From Anabas testudineus (taxonomy: Eukaryota; Chordata; Actinopteri; Anabantiformes; Anabantidae): a DNA stretch of 64,000 nt. Shown here piece after piece: positions 37,833 through 51,697 of the stretch. Every line of letters begins with the position of its first letter. Within the stretch, counting starts at the first letter, position 1. The translations under genes and the position numbers were made by a program. The stretch is from the NCBI RefSeq assembly GCF_900324465.2, contig NC_046610.1, positions 13,558,984 through 13,622,983 of the forward strand, written 5' to 3'. Under the pieces are notes generated by a model. The model worked only from the letters and a program-made list of their open reading frames with translations. It was not told where the DNA came from and ran no database searches.

Positions 37833-38938
37833 AAATGTATTTAAATGGCGAGTTAAAAAATATGTTTTTCATTATTTAAAAAAAAAAAAAAAGAATGAAA
37901 AAGAATTAGATGTATAACATTTTTACAAAATACAAAAGTGTACTAGATGAACTAAAATGTTTACAGCATTTGGATATTCTGCAGATTGGATATATGATTC
38001 AGCAAAATCTGTTTATAAATGCAATATTCCAATTGTACAAGGGGCACATTTGCACAGTTTTGTGGGTGTAAGGGAACATTTTATGTCATGATCTTTCATA
38101 CTTCAGAATTAAGCCACAGTACATGAGCAACAACAGTATACAAAGCTCACTTGTACCAGTGCTAACACAAAAAGAGGCACATGTAAAAAATAATAATAAA
38201 AAGTGCTGTTCTGTGACGATAAACATACATGCATGCCTCTGTATTAAAAAATATATAAAAACAATTAATGTCCAAGCCCTCCTTCACATCCCTGAAACAC
38301 TTGGTAACATAAAGCATCATATGTCACACCACTGGACACTTGCTAAGAGAGGGAGCAAAGTGACAGAGAAAGAGAGGACTACCACTGGAAAACATCTTAT
38401 CAGGCCCAGTAACAGACAGCAATAAATGTGACATATACACAGAAAACAGGAGTGAAGTATTGCAACTGTTTAACTGTCATATTTTAAAACCTCTAAATGC
38501 AGTTTGCCCTTGTTTGAATATCACTTTTCTCTGTGTAGTAGAAATAATGAAAGATTACAATGCTTTTTTGTAAGTGCACATTTGTCTCTTTCTGCTTGAG
38601 AAGTCAGTCTCACTGAAGAAAAAAACATTTTCAGAATAATGCAGCAGTACTTAAGATGGCACTAGAGATTCTTCCAAGATGAAATCGACGACGGCTGGTT
38701 AACACACCAGTGTAACACTGTGTCAACTAATATGTTGGGAAATCTAAAACCAGGGTCTTCAACACACAAACAGTAGAATAACAATGCCGGCTTTTATAGT
38801 TCTCATTGACAAGTTGTTCCTGAGTCATTTATGATAGCAGGGGTCACCTGCTTCATGTCTACATTTATGTTCCTGTAAAGTAATAACTACACATAAAACA
38901 CAAAAAGAGACACTGTGTAGAAGAACAAACCCAACATG

Positions 38939-39108
<170 letters not shown>

Positions 39109-39230
39109 CCCACAATTGTGACAATAAATCTATTTCCTGTTTCCCACTTTCTCTGTGTTTTCAGATTATAACTCCAGCAATTCAGATGTAAACAATGTGC
39201 TCTGTAATTGTTGTTATTGTGATTAGGCTT

Positions 39231-41565
39231 CTAAATTTTCCAGAAAATCTTCTTTCTGTAGAGCACGTAGGAGATGAAGACCCAACAGGAAGTAGCCACA
39301 AGGTTCTGGGTGAGGTGCTCAGCATGGGATTGATTGTTGGCCATGCGCCAACGGAAGGGGAAGTATTCCTCAAACACTTCATGGCCCACGTACACAAGGA
39401 TGGAGTTCATACCTGGAATCACCCAGGTGAGAAAGTAGAGAAATTCAGAAATTATTCACAATTGGTATTTTGGTCCATTCATTTCTCTTTTCACCCCAAA
39501 AGGCAGATCACCAGTTAAGTAGTTTTGTAGACCTATTGATGTTACATGTTATAATACATTTTTTAATTCTAAAATTGTCCATTAATCCAATCCCTTGTGT
39601 CTGATAGTAGAGCTCACCAGGGTAGTAGAAAGGTGCTCCAGACCACCACTTCCTCACATCCACTGTGTAGTAAACCAACACTAGCAGCACAAAGGCAAAA
39701 CAGGCCAGTGTTGTCACATAGGACAAAGACCTACAAACCACACAGACAGAAACAAGGTTGTTAAAGGTTTGGAGAGTTATCAATTGTGTGGACATTTTCT
39801 AGCTGCTGTAGCAAGTAACAGCTCCATGTCTGTGATTTACAGCCCATTATATTGGCTTGTGCTAAAGGTTGACAACTAGCTGTTTTCAGACATGCACTGG
39901 AAACCTGAACCTCTAGCCATTAACCAGGTGAACTGAATGTGAGAATGCATGACTTTACCCTTCAAGCCCCCCTAGTACAGCTAAGTCTAGCTAATGTCAG
40001 AATGTGACATCAGGCGCTACACTGGTACCCCCACCAAATTTAGGGAGGTGGCTGCTCAGAAACACAAATGTGCTAAACTGAGACTGTGTGTTTTTAAATG
40101 TTGGGGAAAGAATGGACTACAAAATGTATTATCCATCAAGCTGGAAATTTGTCATTGGCCCGCAAAAAATTAAGTTGGCTCCATACAGCTAACCAAAGAA
40201 TAGCTATAAAGTGATTTAGGCCACTGTGAAGTGCAAAACAAAGATCTTTGAGAACTGAAGTCATAAGATATGGTAGCATGACGATAAAAGAAGCCAGGAA
40301 TGTCTCTGAACTTTTTAAAACTCTGTACGTGTTGCAGCAACTTCCCCAAACATTCAGTCAACAGCTGCACTATAAAAAAAGCAACTGCTGAGCAAACATT
40401 GTTGTGAAAGTGCATAAAGGGAAACTTTACCACAGATTCTTGTTGACAGGAATGAAACCTTGGTCTCTGGAACACTTGGTCAGAACTGCTGATAGGACTC
40501 CCTGTGTGTTACAGAGATTTCATTAGCTAGAAGTAAACAGTGTGACCGAGATACTATTTTGCAATGCAATAGGTCATCTCTATACTTAGAAGTAACAATA
40601 CACTGATATTCTTGTGGGGACACACTTCCAAAGAACATGATGTGATTCAAAATCTGTTATTTTAATTAATGTGCTTACCAAAATGAGACCCCATATGAGA
40701 AACCTTGATATAATACTTGTGTGGACATCTCTGTAGTGTAAGATTATTTTTCCTGCCTGTGGAGGTTAAACCAATAAAACCAGTAATTGATTACCTTTAG
40801 TAAGTATTTTATTTGACATCAGGAATCTGAATAAAAGCAAGAGTCAAAAATACACATACATACAAATAGACATTACAAACCTGTAACCCAAGATAGGCCA
40901 TGAGGACTGAGCTGATGCTGCCAAGAACACCTTCTGGATCATATGGCATGTCAGTTGCATAAATCACCTTAGTGAAAAGTGGAGACAAAAGGGGATTCTA
41001 ATAAATATACTTTAGCTCTGACACAGTGTACTTTTGCAAAACCCTAGGTGTGTAGGGCTCTATGAGAGAAATCTCATAATACGCAACATCTAAGTTCAAC
41101 ATTTACATCCTGAATTATAAAAATGAATGCGTCTGTTTTTGGTACAGTTGTTTTGCTGGTCACTAACCCGTGACGAGGGAGTCTGGTAGATGTGGTTTTC
41201 TCCCAGCAGCCACCGGTCAATAAAGCCAGCTGCTCCGCCGGTGCAGTTAGCATACAGGCCCATGTCCCCGATCCCACCTGGTCCTAAGTAGCCTCTGCGC
41301 CAAAGAGTGGTCAGTGTTGTTAATTTAGAATAAAAGGTACCAAGAACAGTAATAAAAATGTTTAATAGAAATACATAACAAATATTATTATTTCACATTA
41401 TAGTATATAAAAAAAAAACATTGCCTGACTCACGTTGGGCAGTTTGGTACAGGGAGCAGGAAAGTCAGGCATAGCCAGATGATTTCTAAGAGAAGCACAC
41501 ATAGCCAAGCAGGCCAGTAGAGCAAGATGTCAAGTCCAGGGGACCACCACGCATCCTGAGAAAAA

Positions 41566-41596
<31 letters not shown>

Positions 41597-44500
41597 AATT
41601 TTAATTCTCCCACAAAATACATTTAGCATAAGCACATCAAAATTAACGTATGATTTTATATAAACACAGTAAATATTTGATTCAGCCCTTGTATCATCTA
41701 TCCATCCAGCAGTTCTTAACTGCTTGGAGTTAGAGGATAGGAATGGTGAATATATGTATACAGGGTGCCAGTCTATAACAGACTGGGCTCTTTTATCAGT
41801 TGAATACTCAACAGAGAGTTCAGGAATGAGTGAAACTGAGCTGTTGGCTGACCCTTGTAAGGATGTCAAGGTGACTTCTTGCCACCAATAGATCCAGGCA
41901 GGCTACTACCAAGTATGACCAGGCCAGGCGCTGCAACACACCTGGGATCCGCAGGTTAGCCCAAGACACTGCAATGTGGATGTACATGGAGTGTGAGCAC
42001 ATGGTCAAGTGGAACAAAGAACACAAACCCCAAATTTCAAACAATATTAAATAATGTGACCCAAACATGTAAACACTTTACAATATGATTATCATTATGG
42101 TTGGCAACAATAAAATGTGTTTATACTGACAAGGTCCCTGGCAATAGTTTGGGTTGATGATGAAGACACCAATGATGAAGAGCTGGAGGCTCCTCCACAC
42201 AACTTTTCTCAACAGCGATGAGCGTGTTGATCCTGCACGCAGAGAGGCATTGATTGACAGGGCTGTAGATGTTCCCATTATAAACACAAACCTGGAGGAG
42301 GAGGGAAACATAAAGCACAAAAAATGAGACAAAAAGAGCAGTGAAGCAAAAATTAGATAAGGCTCGTTCAAAATAAAGGGACTGGTTTTACACATAGTGA
42401 CTTAACGTTTTGCTGAAAGCACAAGGGAACTGATAAGGTTTATTTTTTTGTTTGGTCTATTCAATTTAGTTTTGAGAGACACTCTGATCAGTCAAATCAA
42501 ACAAAGAAGACAATTCAGGTTTTACTGTCTTTTTAACATTTTGGGCAGAATGCAAAAATTCTGGTAACAAATCCTGCAAAAATCTTATGTCATAGATAAA
42601 GATATAGTTGGAGGAAAACTGGAATTGTGCTTACCAAGGGAAGACTAGATCAGCAACAGTAAGGCCTTCAAAGAGACAGGAGGAAAAGACACATATTAAA
42701 ATCAAATACAATAACAAAGCTGACACCAACACAGGCTGCAAAGCTCTGTACATAATGACTAAATTAAATAAGTCACATAAATAAATTAAGCTCAAAGTAG
42801 AACTGGGGACTCACCATTCCAGCTTTCATGTTTAAAGAACCAGTATCGACCCGCTCCATAGTTCACAAACACCATAATGACCAAGGAGATACTGACAAGA
42901 AATGGAAAAAGAATAAACATTAAAAACTTCAGGTAGAACATTATACAAGACAAGCAAAGTTAGACAGACATATACATTATGTTTTAAATTATGCCAAAGA
43001 TAAAATATGAAAATACAGCTAATTTAAAGAAAATGCCTTAAAACCACTTCAAGTCCTTCGATACATGTTAACATTAGCACTAGGGGTTCATGAATCAATG
43101 ACAGTTCCACTTTTAGCTGCCAATATGTCACATTGCAGCTGGAAATATGATAAAGGTATTAGGACACATCAGGCCAAGACTATAGTTCAGGTAATACATT
43201 TATTTCAGCAAGCTGAGCTGTGAGGCTCAGATAGATAGAGGCCTACCCTCTGAATGTGTCTAGAGACCGTAGCCTCTTGCTAGGGTTGTTTGGGGGAGGA
43301 AGGATGTTGTCAGTAATTGGTGCTACTGTTCTGCCAGGGGAGCCCAGTTCCTGGAAAGTAAATGTAATCATCATTCTATTTGGAAGCATACACACTTCTG
43401 CAAAGAGTAACACACACTGGATAATGCTGGTGATAGTCTAAGTCTAATATAACACTCACAGAGTTGATGAGCCTCTCTGTCTCCATGGAGCCGCTAATAC
43501 GGAAGAGGATGCCCCTCACTACACTAAGACTGAACAAGAAATAATAAACCAGTTTAGAAGTAATTCTATAATATGCACCCGCTCACATGTCACAGCTGGG
43601 AAAACAACCAAGTAGTAGTAGCACTACGTCTTTAGCAGGGATCTTAGCATTTTCACGAGAATAATTCGTATGTAGACTTGGTTTTGTATGAAACCCTTCA
43701 AAGTTTTACTTACAATTTTTCTGAATATGCAGAGACAAACAAAACAATAAAAAAAAAAAAGTTTACCCTAATATTATTCTTCCAATGGCAGACACCAAGG
43801 CCAGTCCAGCAAAGATAAGGAAAGCTACCAGGATTGCTGTGAAAAGTGTGGGAGATTAATCAGATGTAGTGCAAAAGCCTTACAACTGGATAGTGGTGAA
43901 TATGAGATCCAAACACTTAACACACGACACATCTCCTTATAGAGTTATAGTGTTTATGCGGGAGACTCACGTATGTAGCTGTTAGCAGGGTCTGCATCAG
44001 TCACTAAGGTGCAGTTGACCAGTGAACGGTCATTCAGATTTTTCACCCATAGAGAGTAGTTTCCATGCTCCCCAAAGTGGAATGGAAGTCTGGGAATCAA
44101 AGATAACATGCTTACAGGGAAACAAAACAGATACCCAGGTATATCTAAAGTATTTGCACATATTTATTTAAATTTGTTATTAAAACAGTATGTCATTCAA
44201 CAATGTTTTTGTTACAAGATTGCTAGGTTGACCCAGCATAGTGACATTAACAAAATGTGCAAAAAAATTGACTGATTGATGAATTTATATACAATATGTA
44301 CTGTTACATTGAAATTTGCATCTCATCTTTATGAAAAATGTGTTTCCTTTATAAACTATTTAATTAGTCAATGAATATTCTTTTTAAGATGTTCTGCAGC
44401 ATCTGAACTGTGACGGCCCATAACGTTACACTAATTCATACATTTGTGATTAGTCCAGCTGTACTTCTTTATCTTACGTGCAAAGCTCCTGGGTGGCAGG

Positions 44501-45825
44501 TGTTCTGTTTAGCTGTAGTGTGATTTCATGTTGTGTGCTCACAATGAAGTCCACTGAGCTGGGCTGGCCAAGACTCGGTGCTGCTGGGGCCACCCCTAGC
44601 TGCTGATACAAACACTGGAACCCAAGTATGCAATGGTTAAAATCAAGTCATTGTAATCTTTCTTAACAAAATAGATGATATATTAGTAGGATTGATTTTT
44701 TGACAACAGAACATCTGGGGTGAGCCTACCTGGTAGCAGTGCTCTGACACCCAGGACACCACCACCTCAGTGTCCAGCTCATTTTTGACTGTCAGAAATG
44801 CCTCATCCATCTTCAGGCGTCTGTGCTTATGATGAGGGAAGCCAGCTGGAGTGAGAAATAGAAGTACAGGGTGTGCAGGTAAGTAGAAATGCATGAGAAA
44901 ATGCACTTTCTGTACAAAAACAAGATACAGAAAAGATACAACAGCCTACAAACGTTTCTGTAGCTGACCACACCCTGTGAGGCCACTGTTCACTAAACAG
45001 AAGTTATCAACAATACTTCAATCATCTCATGTGTGCATATGCACTAGTTATTATATGAACCAAGGGCATACGTGTATTGTAAAGGTTGGAGGTAATCACG
45101 CCGTGATGGCTTTGATTTTTAATGCTTTTGAAGAGGCTACAGCCGTTCAGCATCGTGTAACTTACCTCAAACCTATAGATCAATAATATCGTTACGAACG
45201 ACAAAGGTTTTCCATATCGACGCGTGTGGTAGTTTGATGGTGGCTAAAGAGAAAAAGCTGCCCAGTCTGTAGCGTTAGCCCCTCTATCTCCAGCCAGAGA
45301 GCTAACGTCGCTGCCTTTTAGTTCAGAGCATGTGAGAGGGCTGAAGTTATGACTTCAGTCCCATGGTCACATGCTGAATTAATCCTTAAAATACAACCAG
45401 GAGGGAGGTTCAAACCAATGGGGCTCATTCATGTAGTGTCAGCTGTTTCTAGCCGACTGGTGCTATCCAATAGTTAGCCTTAGGCTAACAGACTTTATAG
45501 CTTATCTTAGTTAATAGGTTACGTTAAATATTTAAAAAGCACATGTGTCGTGGTGAAGTTTATTCCGTTGACAACACTTATATATACTGGACCCTTTTAT
45601 TGTCCCACTGGGTGTATTAAATTGCTGGACATTAGGTTAGCAGCTAGGTCGCTAGCCTAACGTTAGCTTTGAAGCAATAGCCGGCTATGAGTCTTTACCT
45701 GTGGACGGTCATGGGTACTTACAGGTAACATTAGATACTTCAGCTGTCAGTGGCACCACGAAAACACCTACAACCAAAACAACAGCAGCAAAGGAAAACG
45801 TATGAAACTGTTCCGGTTGTGTCAT
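39231..45825 (-). CDS. hgsnat: Heparan-alpha-glucosaminide N-acetyltransferase
   Basis: Eighteen exons on the minus strand, all in phase: 45723-45825, 44730-44845, 44478-44614, 43971-44089, 43767-43836, 43460-43523, 43247-43350, 42815-42891, 42635-42665, 42131-42291, 41853-41968, 41434-41555, 41168-41294, 40881-40967, 40679-40756, 40431-40501, 39618-39730 and 39231-39412, giving 625 aa. A hydrophobic leader ([12 protein letters not shown]) precedes a luminal domain and a multi-span acyltransferase domain. FVNYG (Asn248) and FFKHESWNG (His259) correspond to the human active-site Asn258 and His269. The C-terminus is YRKKIFWKI, as in human. The enzyme carries acetyl from cytosolic acetyl-CoA to terminal glucosamine of heparan sulfate inside lysosomes; loss causes Sanfilippo C in humans. 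One exon is only 31 bases. The loop after RSHLDILTR is shorter than in human, and its donor (gtcagc) is weak. Confidence 0.97.
41558..41597. repeat. (AAAT)n microsatellite
   Basis: About nine AAAT units next to the acceptor of an hgsnat exon. Confidence 0.9.
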
Positions 45826-46045
45826 TACGTTCTGCCTAGTCTCTTTCAGCCCCGACCACCGAAGATGTGTCTCCACAGTTTTTCTTGAGTTTCTTTTTTG
45901 CCATAATTTATTCCACTTCCGACTCTGCCTTGTTTTGACATGCTAGTGGAAGCGAGAAAGGACAAAGTCCATCATAGACGTCGGCGGTTCGCCACATTTG
46001 GATCAATGTTACTAACTGTAACAGAAACGGCAACTTGGTGAAATT
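45826..46045 (-). promoter_or_regulatory. hgsnat: Probable hgsnat 5' UTR and promoter
   Basis: Located immediately upstream of the hgsnat ATG (45823-45825) and before the inverted-repeat element at 46.05 kb. No TATA box was seen. The assignment is positional. Confidence 0.4.
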
Positions 46046-47406
46046 GGTTTAAAGTTGGATATTTAACAAACATTCGGCTGAAACTTGTCCAGGACACAGA
46101 TCCACCGATCTGTGTCTGGTGTTTGTTCTGCACCTACTCGGTATATGGTTATACAGAGTTAGGGACTGTCTGCAAATTGTCACTCTGTCTATGTTAATAT
46201 AATATCTCATCAGCTTCCATGTCAAGTGACCAATAGGTTCAGAATCTGTTATGAAATGTGCAGCTACATGTCCCGCAGAGGGAACACTCCTTTATAGTCA
46301 ATATTAGTACTTGGTATATTTATGAATAATAGTTTTATGAAAATACGACTATATTTGTGTAACATCCATGTCATGTGACATAATTTCTAAAAATCTGTTC
46401 AGAAATCTGCAGCTACATACATACCAGTAACTGCACTCTGGAGATGTACAGCTCCAATGCCGAGGAGGCCTGCAGAGGAGAAAGAGAGAGGGAGACAGAG
46501 AGAATGAAGCACAACTACAGGAGAGAGGAAAGTTAAAGAGAGGAGAGAAGAGAGGAGGAGCTCAGTGTATCAGTAGAGTTTCTCCAGCATCTGTAGCAGG
46601 ATAAGAGAGTTGGTCCAGAGTCACCTGAGCCATCTCTAACTATAAGTTATAAGTTTTAAGTCTAGTCTTAAATGTAGAGAGGGTGTCTCCCTCCTGAACC
46701 TGAACTGGGAGCTGGTTCCACAGGAGAGGAGCTTGATAGCTAAAGGCTCTGCCTCCCATTCTACATTTGGAAACTCTAGGAACCATAAGATGACCTGCAG
46801 TCTGAGAACAAAGTGTTCTGCTTGGAAAATATGGAACTACCAGGTCTTTAGGATCTGATGAAGCTTAATTATTAAGTGCTTTATATGTGAGGAGAAGTGT
46901 TTTAAACTCTACGCTACTCCATGATCTCTCTTGCTATTTCCAGTCAGAACTCTGGCTGCAGTATTTTGGATTAATTAGAGGCTAATGGTCATAAATATGT
47001 TTATGACCATTACCTAAGGTTTAAATCACACTTCCCCCTCAAAATAAAATAAAATAAAATAAAATAAAAACAATTGTTACAATTACTATAGAAATCCCAA
47101 CTTTGGTCTACTGCCCATATATCTGTGCAGGCAACTATAACTTCTACTACTACAGGTGATCATGTTATATTAATCTACAAATGCCAATACATGTATTCGT
47201 AAATATGCAAAGTACCAACATTGACTATAAAGGAGTGTTCCCTCTGCGGGATATGCAGCTGCACATTTCATGACAGATGCTGAACCTACTGGTCACATAT
47301 CACGGATGTTATTGAGATAATATATTAACATGGACAGAATGACAATTTGCAGACAGCCCCTAACTCAGTATAACCATGTGCTGTTGAATATCCAACTTCA
47401 AACCAC
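46046..47406. mobile_element. Long-armed inverted-repeat (foldback) element
   Basis: The left arm at about 46139-46335 (tatacagagttagggactg..tctgcaaattgtcactctgt.., cccgcagagggaacactcc) is inverted on the right at about 47198-47395 (ggagtgttccctctgcggg.., gacaatttgcagacagcccc). A short outer block, ggtttaaagttggatatt (46046-46063), is inverted at about 47387-47404, with an extra 70 bases between outer and inner blocks on the left only. Part of the left arm is repeated once more at about 46354-46425. There is no transposase frame. A LINE fragment fills the centre. The whole occupies most of the space between hgsnat and dctn6. Confidence 0.8.
46480..47000 (-). mobile_element. L2-like LINE 3' fragment nested in the foldback element
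   Basis: The minus strand encodes TLLLTYKALNN, 'KDLVVPYFPSRTLCSQTAGH', 'VSKCRMGGRAFSYQAPLLWN' and 'EGDTLSTFKTRLKTYNL', then a stop. This is the standard C-terminal end of fish L2-type LINE ORF2. Internal stops are present upstream. It lies between the two arms, so it was inserted into, or captured by, the inverted-repeat element. Confidence 0.85.
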
Positions 47407-47726
47407 TCTTGAGTGGACGATGAGTCCTGACTATCTTTCCGGGCAGTGTATAATCCGCTACTAAATAAAAGCTGTCGTAACCGAACCCCAGCTAGTTGGA
47501 TAGCTTACTTAACGTTAACAAGCTAGGCTAGGTTAAGTCATGCATGGGGCTACACTATCCGTTGCTATGGCAACGACTCTATTTTCTGTACATTAGTTAG
47601 TTTACACCTGTGTTTAAAAATGTCTTCATTTAAACAGACTTTCTACAGACATTTTCCCAATGAGCTGAAACTTTGCCAGTTATCATCTTTCACCCAATAA
47701 TCGCCATACCAGAGCGGACACACGGA

Positions 47727-47758
47727 CGCCATCTTTTTTCATTACGCTGGTGACGTAT
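47727..47758 (+). promoter_or_regulatory. dctn6: dctn6 proximal promoter motifs
   Basis: CGCCATCTT (YY1 site on the opposite strand) at about 47727-47735 and a CRE-like TGACGTA at 47751-47757 lie 75-105 bases upstream of the dctn6 ATG. No TATA box is obvious. Function is inferred from motif matches only. Confidence 0.4.
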
Positions 47759-47830
47759 ACTCATAGCTAGGCTTCTAAATCGATGATCGAGTGAATCAGC
47801 GGCGCCTCCCATCAGACATCGTCTATCACA

Positions 47831-50027
<2,197 letters not shown>

Positions 50028-50896
50028 AACGCATATTTAAATATGAAACGCTTACGAAGGCATGAATGTATATAATTCTATAATATGTACTCAGCTTCAG
50101 CAGTACTTTTTCTCAGTGATTTATTTTCTACTCTAACCACAACAGATAATTAAGCATTTCATCTTTATCTCGCTGTGCTGATGTACTGTTTTCTATTATT
50201 AAATAACTTGAAGAAATGTTGATTGTGTGCTCCCCGTACTAATGTATGACCACAGTAGTTTTAAATAATGATTTAAGAATATACATTAATGTTTTTAGTG
50301 TACACTGGCAAGAACAAGTATGGAGACACCTACTCACAAATACATTTGTCAGGAGGAATATGTGCACACCGGTTTCTCTACTGTTTTATTCAATGATGCA
50401 CTTCAGGAGCAGTGAAGCATCTGTTTCCAAACTCACATCAAATGGTAGTTGTTTTGTAAAGATGTAGCTTTGATGGTTTACCTGCTGTTTAAATCGTTAC
50501 AGATGAATACGGACATGTTTTCTGTGTTCTTGTATTCTAGGTTTTTTCCCAATTCAGTGTTAGATCCAATAGTTTCTTGATGTTTCCAAACCTGTTCTTG
50601 TCAGTGTGTATCTACTACTACTCTGCAAATGGGGAAAATACCAAAACTAAACAAAAGTATTTCTACTTATTTAACATTTTAAAGAAAAATCCCGAATGCT
50701 TCATGTTGGCAATTAAAACTGTATTACAAATAATCAATCAGTGAACCGTCACTGCAGGGCTTGTAAATCAAGCAAACAGGCAGTATTGTGTAACAGTGTC
50801 ATTTATTAAAATAAGTTCAAAAATTCTAGTATTTGAAACCACTATGGCTGCAAAGTAAAAAGTTGAATTATTTTGAAATTCCACAAGTATGTCCAA
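50028..50896. other. dctn6 3' flank
   Basis: Probable 3' UTR followed by AT-rich intergenic DNA. dctn6 and gtf2e2 converge here tail to tail. No exon was seen. Confidence 0.5.
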
Positions 50897-51356
50897 GACA
50901 CACTCACCGGTCACTTTATTAGGTACACCTGTACAATCTAATGCTACGCAAAACAGCAGCTGTAGCTGTGAATTCTAATTTTAAAAGGTTTGAATTTCTC
51001 ATTTTTTGTTCAACGTGTCACAGTGAAAGATGATAATTGTACAACATGTTTATTACCACGGTCGTAGTGGGACGTGGAGTCCTACTGGAGTGTATCATAT
51101 TGAAATGTTTTGGTCTTCTCATTAATGTAAACAGTGTGGCCAAAACATCATTTCCCTCTGGGATGAATAACGTTCTCCAGTACACCTGCACCTCTCACTG
51201 TGACTTCAATAATAAACTGTAGAATTATCACCTTTGTGACGGTTTCAACAAAAACCCAGAACTCACATCATTGACAAAGCTGGATTCATGGCAGAGCTGC
51301 TGTGTTGGGTTGCATTAAATTGTACAGGTGTACCTAATAAAGCGGCAGTGTGTGTT
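50897..51356. mobile_element. Inverted-repeat DNA element between dctn6 and gtf2e2
   Basis: The left end, 'cactcaccggtcactttatt' then aggtacacctgtacaat, is inverted on the right (attgtacaggtgtacctaat then aaagcggcagtgtgtg). The next bases also pair (taatgc...cagcagc against gctgctg...gcatta). About 455 bases with no transposase frame. The ends match the shorter element at 30.1 kb and a family common in fish ('ctttattaggtacacctgt'). Confidence 0.8.
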
Positions 51357-51697
51357 TTTGTGCAAGGACTTACATGCTTTAGCTCCATTGACATTTTTAC
51401 AGTAAGCCTGCAGAAGGGCGTACTGCCACTTTGGGCATGTTGTGAATGGTCTCAGTAGTCTTTCCCTCTTTGTCCTTCAGCTATCGCCAATCAAACAAAA
51501 TGAAAAGGATTCCACGACACAGGTGCTATTCACTCCACATAATACATGACCACTGATCGCAGAGTGGAGTGCAAAGAAAGGAAAAGAAGCTAGTCTGTCA
51601 TAACAGCCATGAGAAGTCTTTGTACGGTGACCTGGCCGGAGACTCGATCTGCAGCCGTTTCTAATTTACACATTCTACAGCAGTGAGGTTACGGACT

